Positions 1 through 7,247 of a DNA stretch of 11,699 nt are shown here, piece after piece (within the stretch, counting starts at the first letter, position 1; each line of letters starts with the position of its first letter). A model generated the notes under the pieces. It did not search any database, had not been told where the DNA came from, and worked only from the letters and a program-made list of their open reading frames with translations. The position numbers and the translations under genes are program-made. This DNA comes from Chlorobium sp. (GTDB lineage: Bacteria > Bacteroidota > Chlorobiia > Chlorobiales > Chlorobiaceae). The stretch covers positions 1 to 11,699 of the forward strand of contig JAPHUN010000287.1 in NCBI GenBank assembly GCA_026193435.1. The letters are read 5' to 3'.

Positions 1-141
1 ACCAATTCGATGAAAGCCATGTACATCAGAACCATCGGTTATGCGAGGGCAACAGCCAAGATCGGCCTGACCAATCTGACGTACAACATGATGAGATGCA
101 CGCAGTTGAACAAGAAAGTCTATAACGTCTTCTTGGGATAA
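1..141 (+). CDS. Transposase, IS5-like, C-terminal end (partial)
   Basis: Frame 1 is open from the window edge to TAA at 139-141 and encodes 46 residues. The segment contains AKIGLTNLTYNMMR, which resembles the conserved helix after the catalytic Glu of IS4/IS5-type DDE transposases (typically K-x-G-L-x-N-L-x-Y-N-M-x-R). The catalytic DDE residues lie upstream of the window, so activity cannot be judged. Known of the family: cut-and-paste transposition of the flanking inverted-repeat-bounded element. The stop is followed by a short hairpin and then by a possible terminal inverted repeat. Family assignment rests on this one motif, so another IS4-superfamily branch is possible. Confidence 0.62.
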   Translation, partial: TNSMKAMYIRTIGYARATAKIGLTNLTYNMMRCTQLNKKVYNVFLG

Positions 142-164
142 CTACGCCCATTAGGCGCTTTCAG

Positions 165-180
165 AGGGCTTTTCAGCCCT
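165..180 (+). terminator. Hairpin after transposase (weak terminator)
   Basis: AGGGCT (165-170), loop TTTC, AGCCCT (175-180) form a perfect 6-bp stem 23 nt after the transposase stop. There is no T-run after it, so it may be only a structural or mRNA-end hairpin within the IS. Confidence 0.3.
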
Positions 181-277
181 AAATGTGTCAAAGAACAGTG
201 TTTTTCAGGATCGAAAAAGATCTTTGCCGGAATACCGGAATGAGTGATATATCAAAAATCAATTCTTAGAGGTGCCC

Positions 278-593
278 AATAGTTTAGTGGTCATCAGTGC
301 CTGCTGCTCGGCCAGACAGATTGCCGTATTGGAATATGCGTTGTTTTTTGCCAAGCGTTCAAGGGTCTACAAAGGGACATAGCAAGAAGAACATTTGTTG
401 TATATTTGGCAAAGTGCCAGAGCTTCTATTGCTTGTCAGGCTGGCAATGCTTAGGAAGATAAGTATACATAGTTGTAAGGGTTTGCATAGATGTTATTGT
501 TAATATTTTTTATGGTCGCCACTTTTTTGTATACTATTTAATTGCTGCATCTATCATTGTTTTTAGGTTCTTATTTACTATAAAATACAAGCT
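278..593. other. A+T-rich spacer with no convincing gene
   Basis: This is the spacer between the IS end and the peptidase-like gene. A 68-codon GTG-started frame (297-503) lies here, but it has no recognisable motif and no ribosome site, and I do not call it. The only regulatory-looking element is TATACT at 530-535, 58 nt before the GTG start of the next gene. The matching -35 region (507-512, TTTTTA) is poor, so the promoter is a weak guess. The stretch may be decayed DNA disrupted by the insertion. Confidence 0.4.
530..535 (+). promoter_or_regulatory. Possible -10 element for the peptidase-like gene
   Basis: TATACT matches the sigma-70 -10 consensus at five of six positions and sits 58 nt upstream of the GTG at 594. 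The -35 region at about 17 bp spacing is only a T-run, so the call is tentative. Confidence 0.25.
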
Positions 594-2123
594 GTGGGTA
601 TTTCTGTATATATTGCATCCAGGGATGACAGGGCTAAACTGATAAAAACTATTTTGTTAGAAGAATATGGTTTGGAAGAGAGCTTTAGCGAGCAAATATA
701 CAATGAAAATGTAAAGTCGCATTTTGAGATTTTAAAAGACAAGATTAGCTTTCTCGCGGAGACTTGTTATGTTGACAGTTTTTACCGCGACAGTTATTAC
801 CACTACTTTTCTTCTAAACTGAACTGTTATAGCCGAGACTGTGTGAGAATATCGTTGTTTGACGGTGAGGTCTATGAGGAAGATTTCGCTGTTTCGGATA
901 AATACATTTCCCTACAGAAAAGATATAGGGGGTTTTATGTTTTGCGGCCTACTTTTCCCCATATAATTGGCAGGAGTGTAATCTCTCCAATGGCGTTGAA
1001 GGATTCCGATATGAGGATTTGCGTAAGTGATTTTAGCACGACCGCAAACGGGCTGAAGTTTAAGATCTGCGGATTTCCTCATTCATCACAGGATACGGAA
1101 ACTATTACTTGTGCTGAGACTACTTTGTGGGCTGTAATGGAATATTTCGGAAACAAGTATCCGTACTATAAACCAGTACAGCCTTCGAAAATTATACAGC
1201 AACTTAATGATCTTTCCTATGAAAGGCAGGTGCCTTCCAGAGGCCTTGCTGTCCATCAAATATCATATGCTCTGAAAGAGTTTGGGTTTGGGACAAGAAT
1301 TTATGGAAAAAAACAGTACGGTGATGAGTTTGAAAGACTATTGAGCTGTTATGTGGAAAGTGGCATTCCATTAGTTGTGGCCATTCAAAATGAAGGTGCA
1401 GGTATTGGACATGCTTTGCTTGCTGTGGGAAGAGAAAATGATTATTTGACTCGTTTTGATGAATTGAAGCCCTATATTATTCATGATTCAGATTTGCGGC
1501 AGGCTATGGGCAGGAAGAATATTAAGGTATATGATTATGATAGCATGTCTAAACGATTTGTATTTATCGATGATAATCGCCCGGTCTATCAAAAGGCAAC
1601 ACTGACGAGACCCGCAGAACACTATCCTACCGATGAATGGAGAAATTGTACAATAACTCATTTTATCGCACCACTTTATCCAAAAATATATTTAGAGGCT
1701 TTTCAGGCAAAACAATACGTCATAAAGTTCCTGATAACCGGCCCTCAGCCGATACTTCAACATTCAGAATATGTTTTTAGAGTATTTCTTGCTTCAAGCA
1801 GGTCGTACAAACATGAACTGGCAAGAAATGCGGGGGTGCACGGTGAACTGAAACATTTGATGATCGAAGCGCCAATGCCGAAGTTTATTTGGGTGGCAGA
1901 AATCAGCACTAAAGAGCTGATAAAAGAGGGTAAAGCCAATGGTTTAATGATTGTCGATGCAACAGAGGCAAATATTTATCATAAAGTCAACCCTTTGATA
2001 ATGGCTGTATTTGATGGGAACTTATTGGTATCGGAAAAAAGTTCTGGTAAATTAGAGAGTAAACAGTTAAATTTACACCCTTTTTCGATTTATGAGTATA
2101 ACCTCAAATCGTATGAGTTATGA
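594..2123 (+). CDS. Uncharacterised protein with papain/C39-like cysteine peptidase core
   Basis: This is a 509-residue protein I cannot name. Its centre looks like a C39/papain-fold peptidase: Gln166 followed by Cys173 in ITCAETTLWAVMEYFG (compare the family pattern Q...CG-x-A-x-x-x-M-x-L-x-Y-x-G), then His273 in GIGHALLAVGRE, then Asp326/Asp327 in FVFIDDNRPVY as the likely third triad member. Residues 1-150 and 360-509 match nothing I know; the C-terminal part appears beta-rich. No signal peptide or membrane segment is visible, so it is probably cytoplasmic. The GTG start is chosen because an in-frame stop (TAG, 564-566) lies just upstream and the next Met is at residue 133; no good Shine-Dalgarno is seen. 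The gene is A+T-richer than the housekeeping genes to the right and lies beside an IS end, suggesting acquisition. Its stop overlaps the next start (ATGA). Proteolysis is inferred; an inactive peptidase or a transglutaminase-like fold is possible. Confidence 0.72.
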   Translation: MGISVYIASRDDRAKLIKTILLEEYGLEESFSEQIYNENVKSHFEILKDKISFLAETCYVDSFYRDSYYHYFSSKLNCYSRDCVRISLFDGEVYEEDFAVSDKYISLQKRYRGFYVLRPTFPHIIGRSVISPMALKDSDMRICVSDFSTTANGLKFKICGFPHSSQDTETITCAETTLWAVMEYFGNKYPYYKPVQPSKIIQQLNDLSYERQVPSRGLAVHQISYALKEFGFGTRIYGKKQYGDEFERLLSCYVESGIPLVVAIQNEGAGIGHALLAVGRENDYLTRFDELKPYIIHDSDLRQAMGRKNIKVYDYDSMSKRFVFIDDNRPVYQKATLTRPAEHYPTDEWRNCTITHFIAPLYPKIYLEAFQAKQYVIKFLITGPQPILQHSEYVFRVFLASSRSYKHELARNAGVHGELKHLMIEAPMPKFIWVAEISTKELIKEGKANGLMIVDATEANIYHKVNPLIMAVFDGNLLVSEKSSGKLESKQLNLHPFSIYEYNLKSYEL

Positions 2124-2317
2124 TGAAAAAAATCAGTAAAACAGAGAGTATCAATGAACGGCTTGAGCGAGAGGAGAAGGTGACTACTCTTGACAGGCAA
2201 GAACACATTGATGCTATAATTGCAATGAACAAACAGATGGAAGCTGTTCGAAGAGAATACCAGATTAAGGACACAAACTCTCAAATCACTGCGGCAAACG
2301 TTATTCTTACGATGTAG
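2120..2317 (+). CDS. Small helical protein coupled to the peptidase-like gene
   Basis: This 65-residue protein is unrecognised. Its start overlaps the upstream stop as ATGA (2120-2123), so translation is probably coupled. A second in-frame ATG at 2123 is an equally good start and gives 64 residues. Residues 10-50 are rich in Glu, Arg, Lys, Ile and Met with a helical, coiled-coil-like spacing (INERLEREEK, then IIAMNKQMEAVRREY). There is no Cys, no signal peptide and no membrane segment. A strong hairpin with a T-run follows within about 35 nt, which supports its being the last gene of a two-gene transcript. It might be a partner, substrate or inhibitor of the peptidase-like protein; that is inference from position only. 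Confidence 0.65.
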   Translation: MMKKISKTESINERLEREEKVTTLDRQEHIDAIIAMNKQMEAVRREYQIKDTNSQITAANVILTM

Positions 2318-2344
2318 TGCAAGGGTAACTTGATGAAATATGTT

Positions 2345-2379
2345 AAAAGGAGGCTGTCTCGAAAGGGTCAGCCTCTTTT
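2345..2379 (+). terminator. Rho-independent terminator after the two-gene unit
   Basis: GAGGCTG (2350-2356) pairs perfectly with CAGCCTC (2369-2375) across a 12-nt loop. It is flanked by AAAA upstream and TTTT downstream, so the stem can extend with one bulged G. It lies about 30 nt after the small-protein stop. The 5' arm shares AAAAGGAGGCTG with the terminator at 6236-6267. Confidence 0.7.
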
Positions 2380-2723
2380 CGTTTAGAGTTTAGGGGAAAA
2401 AGGGGAAAGGGGCATCCTGTAGGCGTTGATAATAACCGGTAGATAACAGAAAACTTTTCCCTCAAGAGAAGATTATCTGTGAAGCCATGAACAGCGAAAT
2501 GGGTGCGGTTGCCAAAAAGTCAGGTTTATGATAGCAATGAGCATTTATAGCGGTACTCTATAGTTGTGCCTGAATACAATAAATCGTGTTTAAGGTATTA
2601 TATTAATGTTTTTTAATGGTTTAGAGCAAATGGATATACTCTGCAGCTGATAATAAGGTTCTGATAGTTGTTTTTATATTTCAGTGTACCTTTGAACGAT
2701 TCAGAAAGCACAGGAGATACATA
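2380..2723. other. Gene-free spacer before the toxin-antitoxin pair
   Basis: I find no supportable gene here. A short open stretch ending at TGA (2529-2531) could be the tail of a decayed coding sequence (it ends ...VAKKSGL) but matches nothing I recognise. The last 150 bp are A+T-rich and should contain the toxin-antitoxin promoter and its autoregulatory operator. No clear paired -35/-10 or strong palindrome could be identified by eye. Confidence 0.4.
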
Positions 2724-2954
2724 ATGACAGAAATGGCAAAAAAAATAGTGCAGGAGGCTCTCAGGTTGCCAATCGAAGAACGTGCTTTTCTTGCCGATAG
2801 ACTTCTTGGTTCGCTGGACCGTGAGGTGATGACCGAGGTCGATGCGGCATGGGTGGCTGAAGCAGAGAGCCGTTATGCGGAATACAAGGCAGGAAAACGG
2901 AAACCCGTTTCTGCGAAAGATGTCTTTGATGAAGCAGATCGTCTGCTTACATGA
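2724..2954 (+). CDS. Antitoxin, addiction-module protein (PF09720-like)
   Basis: This 76-residue antitoxin is of the 'putative addiction module component' type. The pattern ALRLPIEERAFLADRLLGSLD followed by EVDAAWVAEAESR and a C-terminal KPVSAKDVFDEADRLL is characteristic of this family, which pairs with RelE/ParE toxins. It would bind and neutralise the toxin encoded next and, as is usual for such modules, repress their shared promoter. AGGAG at 2712-2716, 7 nt before the ATG, supports the start. Its stop codon overlaps the toxin start (ATGA, 2951-2954), giving coupled, antitoxin-first expression. The length is typical of the family. Confidence 0.88.
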   Translation: MTEMAKKIVQEALRLPIEERAFLADRLLGSLDREVMTEVDAAWVAEAESRYAEYKAGKRKPVSAKDVFDEADRLLT

Positions 2955-3256
2955 GCATCATAGTATTTGATACTGATGCTCGCTCGGAGTTTTTATCATC
3001 TGTTGAGTATTATGAAGAATGCCGGGCAGGACTTGGCCGTCGCTTCCGCGAGGTTGTTGAATTGGCTGTAAACTCAGTAGCAAACAATCCTTTTCGTTAC
3101 CGAGTACTCCACAAGTCTTTTCGGCGGTGTCTTATACCGAAGTTTCCTCATGCAATAATTTTTTCTATTGAACCGGATTTCATTCTGGTCATTGCTGTGG
3201 CGCATGTCAAACGTAAGCCGGGGTACTGGAATGATCGTATTGAAAAATACCGGTAA
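2951..3256 (+). CDS. Toxin of the RelE/ParE superfamily
   Basis: This 101-residue protein has the RelE/ParE layout: an N-terminal strand (IIVFDTDARSEF), helices with Glu-rich YYEE and GRRFREVVE (residues 20-38), then strands RRCLIPKFPHAIIFSIE (58-74) and the C-terminal FILVIAVAHVKRKPGYW (77-93). The ending H-x-K/R-R-x-P-x-x-W is typical of ParE-like toxins. Family members either cut ribosome-bound mRNA (RelE) or poison DNA gyrase (ParE). The strong AVAH-x-KRKP-x-x-W tail favours the ParE-like side, but the target cannot be decided from sequence. It is intact and full length, with no disrupting stop, so the module is probably functional. It overlaps its antitoxin gene by 4 nt. Confidence 0.87.
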   Translation: MSIIVFDTDARSEFLSSVEYYEECRAGLGRRFREVVELAVNSVANNPFRYRVLHKSFRRCLIPKFPHAIIFSIEPDFILVIAVAHVKRKPGYWNDRIEKYR

Positions 3257-3321
3257 GACCAGGCTTTCACAACGCCAGGCGGCATTTGTTGCTTTTTCCA
3301 ACCATCAGAAGAACTGCAGAC

Positions 3322-3864
3322 ATGACAACACTCTTACCCTATAAAGGCATCTATCCCGACCTTCATGAAACGGTGTTTCTGGCTGATGGCGCCCGTGTTA
3401 TCGGTGACGTCTTCATTGGCGCGCATTCGAGCGTCTGGTTCAATACGGTAATTCGCGGGGATGTCTGCCCGATACGGATAGGCGAAAAGACAAGCGTTCA
3501 GGATAACTCGACACTGCATGTGACGCACGATACCGGACCGCTCACTATCGGGAGCAGCGTGACCATCGGGCACGGCGCGGTGCTTCATGCCTGTACGGTA
3601 AAGGATTATGTGCTTGTCGGCATGGGCGCGGTGCTGCTCGACAACTGTGTGATCGAGCCTTACTCTGTCGTTGCGGCAGGCTCTCTCGTCCGGTCAGGTT
3701 TCACTGTCCCTTCCGGAATGCTGGTCGCCGGTGTTCCTGCAAAGATCATGAGGCCGATTACCGACACCGAACGCCTCACCATAGAAGAATCTCCGGAGAA
3801 TTATGTCCGTTATGTCGAGAGCTATCGTGACGGAGGGTATTCAGGTGCAGCCGAAACTGATTGA
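3322..3864 (+). CDS. Gamma-class carbonic anhydrase family protein
   Basis: This is a 180-residue left-handed beta-helix (hexapeptide-repeat) protein of the gamma-carbonic anhydrase/YrdA/PaaY group. Diagnostic residues are Arg45-Gly-Asp47 (NTVIRGD), Gln60-Asp61 (SVQDNSTLH) and three metal-ligand histidines: His66, His84 and His89 (LHVTHD and IGHGAVLHAC). Isoleucine/valine-led hexads run through about residue 140, followed by a C-terminal helix. The family binds Zn or Fe and some members hydrate CO2; others show no activity, so catalysis is not certain. I chose ATG 3322 rather than the upstream TTG at 3286 because the conserved start MTTLLPYKGI aligns with the usual N-terminus. It is cytoplasmic, with no signal peptide. 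The gene stands 94 bp before the FAD oxidoreductase and could be a separate unit. Confidence 0.9.
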   Translation: MTTLLPYKGIYPDLHETVFLADGARVIGDVFIGAHSSVWFNTVIRGDVCPIRIGEKTSVQDNSTLHVTHDTGPLTIGSSVTIGHGAVLHACTVKDYVLVGMGAVLLDNCVIEPYSVVAAGSLVRSGFTVPSGMLVAGVPAKIMRPITDTERLTIEESPENYVRYVESYRDGGYSGAAETD

Positions 3865-3865
3865 T

Positions 3866-3885
3866 AGCCGGAGGCAACCGGCTTT
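3866..3885 (+). terminator. Short hairpin after the carbonic anhydrase gene
   Basis: AGCCGG (3866-3871), loop AGGCAA, CCGGCT (3878-3883), then a short T-run. It begins one base after the TGA stop. The stem is GC-rich but the T-tract is only three to four long, so termination may be partial. Confidence 0.45.
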
Positions 3886-3958
3886 AAATCATGGTGAAGT
3901 GGTTCGATTTCACTAAATTGCATCACGAATTTGGAAAAACCTTACAAACTGAAAGATA

Positions 3959-5149
3959 ATGAAAAGTGATGTCGTGATCGTTGGCGGCGGTATCAGCGGG
4001 TTGAGCCTTGCGTTTTACTGCGCCAAAGCGGGACTCAAGACCACCATACTTGAAAAAAATGAAAGTGCAGGGGGTTCGTTCAACTCGCACCGGTATACGG
4101 ACAATGACGCATCATTCTGGCTCGAACTTGGCGCGCATACCTGTTACAACTCCTATCAGAACCTGCTCGATATTGTGGATGCGTGCCACCTTTCCGATTC
4201 CATTATTCCCCGGGAGAAGGTTCCATTCATGCTTCTCGATGGCAAGCAGCTTAAATCGGTGTTCTCTTCACTCAATATTTTCGAAGCGCTCAAATCAGTT
4301 CCGAACATGTTTTCACTCAAGAAAGAGGGTTTGAGTGTTCGTGAGTACTACTCGAAAATCGTAGGATCCGGGAATTACAACAAGACCCTCAGCCACTTCT
4401 TCAATGCGGTGCCATCCCAGCCCACCGATGATTTTCCTGCCGACATGATGTTTAAATCCCGGCCCAAACGAAAAGAGGTGCTGAAAAACTATACCTTCAG
4501 GGAAGGCCTGCAATCTGTTACACGGGCTATTGCTAAAAGCAAGGGGATCAACGTTTTTACCAGTCAGGAGGTGACAGGCATCGAGTTTCTTGAAGGGCGC
4601 TACGCGATTACGACAACAACCGGAATGATCCATTCTGCCGCGACACTTGCTCTTGCAACACCTTCAGCGGTATCCTCCCGTCTTCTGCAGACGATCGAGG
4701 CTGATATTGCCGGGCATCTGGCCGGGCTCAAAGCGGCATCTGTGGATTCCGTAGGGGTTGTCGTGAAGAAAAAAGACCTCTCGATCAAACGCGTCGCGGC
4801 GATTATTTCTCCAAACGATATTTTCTTTTCCGCTGTCTCCCGTGATACCGTTCCGGACGACAACTATCGCGGTTTCGCGTTTCATTTCAGGCCCGGGGAG
4901 AGCGATGCGGACAAGATGCGGAGAATAGTTGAGGTTCTTGGTATTTCAGCAGACAAAATAATCCATAAACACGAGGTGATCAATACAGTTCCCTCCCTGA
5001 AAGTAGGGCACAAGTCGTGGCTTGAAAAGATGGACACGATGCTTTCCGGAAAAAATATGCTGCTTACCGGAAACTACTTTGGCGGTATGGCTATAGAGGA
5101 TTGCGTCTCCCGATCGCTCAGCGAGAGCGAGCGGTTGAAGAGAGGGTGA
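3959..5149 (+). CDS. FAD-dependent oxidoreductase, protoporphyrinogen oxidase-like
   Basis: This 396-residue flavoprotein belongs to the amine oxidase/protoporphyrinogen oxidase superfamily. The N-terminus is a Rossmann dinucleotide site ([16 protein letters not shown], residues 5-20) with Glu32 closing strand 2 (TILEKN). A GG-S-F and ELGAH segment follows (residues 38-60), typical of the group. [13 protein letters not shown] (180-192) matches the 'G-L-x-x-L' helix. The C-terminal FAD-contacting stretch [16 protein letters not shown] (368-383) is the hallmark of HemG/HemY-type oxidases. In a phototroph this could oxidise protoporphyrinogen IX for haem and bacteriochlorophyll, but it is shorter than typical HemY (about 450-480), so another amine oxidase-like role is possible. 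The start ATG has only a weak purine-rich site upstream. The MscS gene starts 19 bp after its stop, suggesting co-transcription. Confidence 0.8.
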   Translation: MKSDVVIVGGGISGLSLAFYCAKAGLKTTILEKNESAGGSFNSHRYTDNDASFWLELGAHTCYNSYQNLLDIVDACHLSDSIIPREKVPFMLLDGKQLKSVFSSLNIFEALKSVPNMFSLKKEGLSVREYYSKIVGSGNYNKTLSHFFNAVPSQPTDDFPADMMFKSRPKRKEVLKNYTFREGLQSVTRAIAKSKGINVFTSQEVTGIEFLEGRYAITTTTGMIHSAATLALATPSAVSSRLLQTIEADIAGHLAGLKAASVDSVGVVVKKKDLSIKRVAAIISPNDIFFSAVSRDTVPDDNYRGFAFHFRPGESDADKMRRIVEVLGISADKIIHKHEVINTVPSLKVGHKSWLEKMDTMLSGKNMLLTGNYFGGMAIEDCVSRSLSESERLKRG

Positions 5150-5168
5150 TCCGGGGAGCGCTATCGAC

Positions 5169-6218
5169 ATGCTTGACCATCTATGGAATTCGGAAAATGT
5201 GCGCATTGCGGTGCCGCTTCTGATCTTGCTGTCCGGATTGTTGCTGTATCTCGTTTTCAATTCTTTTATCCAAAAAACCGCCGGCAGAATCCGGAGTTCG
5301 CTCCAGGATATCCTCGTGCCCGTGGAACTTATACAGGTTCCGTTCAGGGTTCTTTTTACCGTTGTGGTGCTGTTGTTTCTCCGCCCTCATCTTCCTTTTC
5401 CCGAGCCGTTAGCTGTACCTCTTTTCCATGCGCTGAAGATTTTTTTTATTGTCGCTTTTGCATGGTTCCTCATCCGTCTTCTGAGGGTCGCGGGCAAGGT
5501 GATTATGGGCAGGTTTGAACTGGACCATGAGGATAATCTTGAAGCCCGCCGGGTGGCGACGCAGATAGAGCTTATTCGAAAGGTGCTCAACGTGATCATT
5601 ATCGTGCTTGCTGTTTCTGCTGCACTCATGACATTTGACGCCGTCAGACAAATCGGCATCAGTCTTTTGGCTTCAGCGGGAGTTGCGGGAATTATTCTTG
5701 GTTTCGCGGCCCAGAAAAGCATCGCGACACTTATTGCCGGTATTCAAATCGCGGTAACCCAGCCTATCCGTAACGATGATGTTGTTATCGTGGAAAATCA
5801 GTGGGGGAGGATTGAAGAGATTACGTTGACCTATGTTGTTGTCAGAATCTGGGATCAGAGACGGCTGATTGTGCCGGTACATCACTTTCTCGAACAGCCT
5901 TTCGAGAACTGGACAAGGACATCAGCCGAACTGATAGGAGCGGTCTTGATTTACGCTGATTACAATGTGCCGACTGAGGATGTTCGAAACGAGTTGAAAC
6001 GGATTGTCGAGGCAACGCCTCTCTGGGATAAACGGGTTGTGTCGTTGCAGGTAACCAATACTACCGAAAAAACTATCGAACTCCGTGCTCTGGTCAGCGC
6101 AGCCAATTCTTCGGATACCTGGGATCTGCGTTGTCATGTGCGGGAAAAACTGCTTGACTTTCTGCAGCGGAACTATCCGGATTCTCTGCCGAAAATGAGA
6201 ATAGCAGGCCAAGAGTGA
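5169..6218 (+). CDS. MscS-family small-conductance mechanosensitive channel
   Basis: This is a 349-residue inner-membrane channel. Hydrophobic segments fall near residues 11-30, 58-71, 87-106 and 136-156, followed by the MscS pore helix (about 163-198) containing ASAGVAGIILGFAAQ, with the Ala/Gly spacing used for helix packing around the pore. The beta domain follows: DDVVIVENQWGRIEEITL (203-220), then VVRIWDQRRLIVPVHHFL (224-241) and the FENWTR motif (245-250). The cytoplasmic alpha/beta cage occupies the rest. Family role: opens on membrane tension to release solutes during hypo-osmotic shock. GGGGAG about 10 nt before the ATG serves as ribosome site. It is slightly longer than E. coli MscS (286), with additional N-terminal membrane helices. 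A perfect terminator follows the stop within 20 nt. Confidence 0.9.
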   Translation: MLDHLWNSENVRIAVPLLILLSGLLLYLVFNSFIQKTAGRIRSSLQDILVPVELIQVPFRVLFTVVVLLFLRPHLPFPEPLAVPLFHALKIFFIVAFAWFLIRLLRVAGKVIMGRFELDHEDNLEARRVATQIELIRKVLNVIIIVLAVSAALMTFDAVRQIGISLLASAGVAGIILGFAAQKSIATLIAGIQIAVTQPIRNDDVVIVENQWGRIEEITLTYVVVRIWDQRRLIVPVHHFLEQPFENWTRTSAELIGAVLIYADYNVPTEDVRNELKRIVEATPLWDKRVVSLQVTNTTEKTIELRALVSAANSSDTWDLRCHVREKLLDFLQRNYPDSLPKMRIAGQE

Positions 6219-6235
6219 CAGGTCGAAGTTGAAAC

Positions 6236-6267
6236 AAAAAAGGAGGCTGGAAAAAGCCTCCTTTTTT
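6236..6267. terminator. Bidirectional terminator between convergent genes
   Basis: AAAAAAGGAGGCT (6236-6248) and AGCCTCCTTTTTT (6255-6267) form a perfect 13-bp stem with loop GGAAAA. The A-run on one side and T-run on the other allow it to end the + strand MscS transcript and the - strand outer-membrane-protein transcript. Confidence 0.92.
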
Positions 6268-6289
6268 GGATTGTTGCTCAGGGTGCAAC

Positions 6290-6982
6290 TTAGAAGTTGT
6301 AACGCAGGCCGACAAGAGCGGAATGGCTGCTGATATCGAGGATCATCGAATCATCGTCAAATGCGTCAAAATCGTCCTCTGTCGTGAATTCAGCGGTATT
6401 GAAATAACGGTAACGGGCATCAACGACGAGATTGTCGCTAACAGGAAGAGCAAGCCCGGCTCCAAGCTGATACGCCCAGGTGCTTCCGCTTGTAGTTCCC
6501 CTGTAACTGTCATCGTTTACGTCACCAACATCATTGAAGGAATAGAAGGCTCCGCCTACACCCGCAGTTAGGAAGAGCTCAAGGCCGGATTCCATAAGCG
6601 GGATGTCGTAGTAGCCGTTGAACATGAACGTTGTAAGCGAAACATCACCACCCCACTCCCAGGAATCATCATCCTTTTCTTTGCTGGTTTTATAGTCTCT
6701 AACAATTTCGGCTGATACGGCATCATTAGTCTGATACCCCATCTCAGCTTCAACTCTTGTATCTCCCATATCGCAGCCTACTGCGCCAGTAAGAGAAACG
6801 CCTGAGTCTAATGAGACATCGAGGGAGGAATCTCTTGAATCATAATCTGATTCGATTGCATTGAGATTGTCGAACCATACGATACCGATGTTGCCGGAAG
6901 CGTAGGGATTGCCTGCATAGGAAGGTGCCGACCAGCCCAGAACGAGGACTGCTGCGGCCAGTAGGGAAAGTGCCTTTTTCAT
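6290..6982 (-). CDS. Outer-membrane beta-barrel protein (small porin-like)
   Basis: This 230-residue protein has a clear signal peptide: MKK, a hydrophobic core (residues 4-17) and an SYA cleavage site, giving a mature start at Gly24. The mature part alternates hydrophobic and polar residues in strands (for example GVSLTGAVGCDM and LFLTAGVGGAFYSF), with acidic loops rich in Asp and Ser. It ends SALVGLRYNF, the terminal Phe with alternating aromatics recognised by the Bam machinery. This points to an 8-stranded OmpA-like/OMP_b-brl barrel. Substrate or ligand cannot be told; members act as small porins, adhesins or structural proteins. No good Shine-Dalgarno is visible before the ATG. It is convergent with the MscS gene and shares its bidirectional terminator. 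Confidence 0.87.
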   Translation of the reverse strand: MKKALSLLAAAVLVLGWSAPSYAGNPYASGNIGIVWFDNLNAIESDYDSRDSSLDVSLDSGVSLTGAVGCDMGDTRVEAEMGYQTNDAVSAEIVRDYKTSKEKDDDSWEWGGDVSLTTFMFNGYYDIPLMESGLELFLTAGVGGAFYSFNDVGDVNDDSYRGTTSGSTWAYQLGAGLALPVSDNLVVDARYRYFNTAEFTTEDDFDAFDDDSMILDISSHSALVGLRYNF

Positions 6983-7084
6983 ACTGTGTACGTGTTTTAT
7001 GGTTGTCAGGAAGTACGGTGCTGCTGCGTAGAACCGTAAATCAGGGTGTAAATATATATATTTTTATATAATAGCCAAATTACG

Positions 7085-7109
7085 CGGGAGCTCAGGCCCG
7101 GTTTTTTTT
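7085..7109 (+). terminator. Possible weak terminator hairpin
   Basis: CGGG (7085-7088) and CCCG (7097-7100) are followed by G and an eight-base T-run. The stem is only 4 bp, so this is uncertain. It lies between the divergent outer-membrane-protein and FKBP genes, where a terminator has no obvious client on the + strand; it may instead be part of a leader. Confidence 0.2.
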
Positions 7110-7247
7110 GAATCGGTGTGATGTTATGATATTTTTCTATAGTTTTAAGGCGTTAAAATCGATTGTTTTCGGGCTTACTGTTGAGTGCAGGTGTTCGGGA
7201 GATGGTCGTGGCTGAGATTAATTGACGACAAAGTGGAGGAAAGATTT

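Larger units (their letters stand above)
1..277 (+). mobile_element. Insertion sequence, 3' part with probable right end
   Basis: The transposase tail (stop at 139-141) is followed by about 135 bp ending in a motif at 261-277 (AATTCTTAGAGGTGCCC). Its reverse complement starts GGGCACCTCTAAG, which looks like the inverted-repeat ends of IS5-group elements. I place the right end near 277 on that resemblance. The left end is outside the window, so neither the paired repeat nor the target-site duplication can be seen. Confidence 0.45.

Noticed and set aside
297..503. 68-codon frame in the spacer after the IS end
   Set aside because: It has a GTG start with no ribosome site, odd composition with scattered Cys/Arg/Leu runs, no motif, and sits in probable decayed DNA.
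2460..2531. Short open stretch ending ...EMGAVAKKSGL before TGA
   Set aside because: It is under 30 codons with a stop just upstream, no ribosome site and no recognisable family; at best a remnant.
7185..7247. 21-residue N-terminal extension of the FKBP protein
   Set aside because: GGAGG sits correctly before ATG 7248, and family members start at [12 protein letters not shown] sequence; the extension has no ribosome site.
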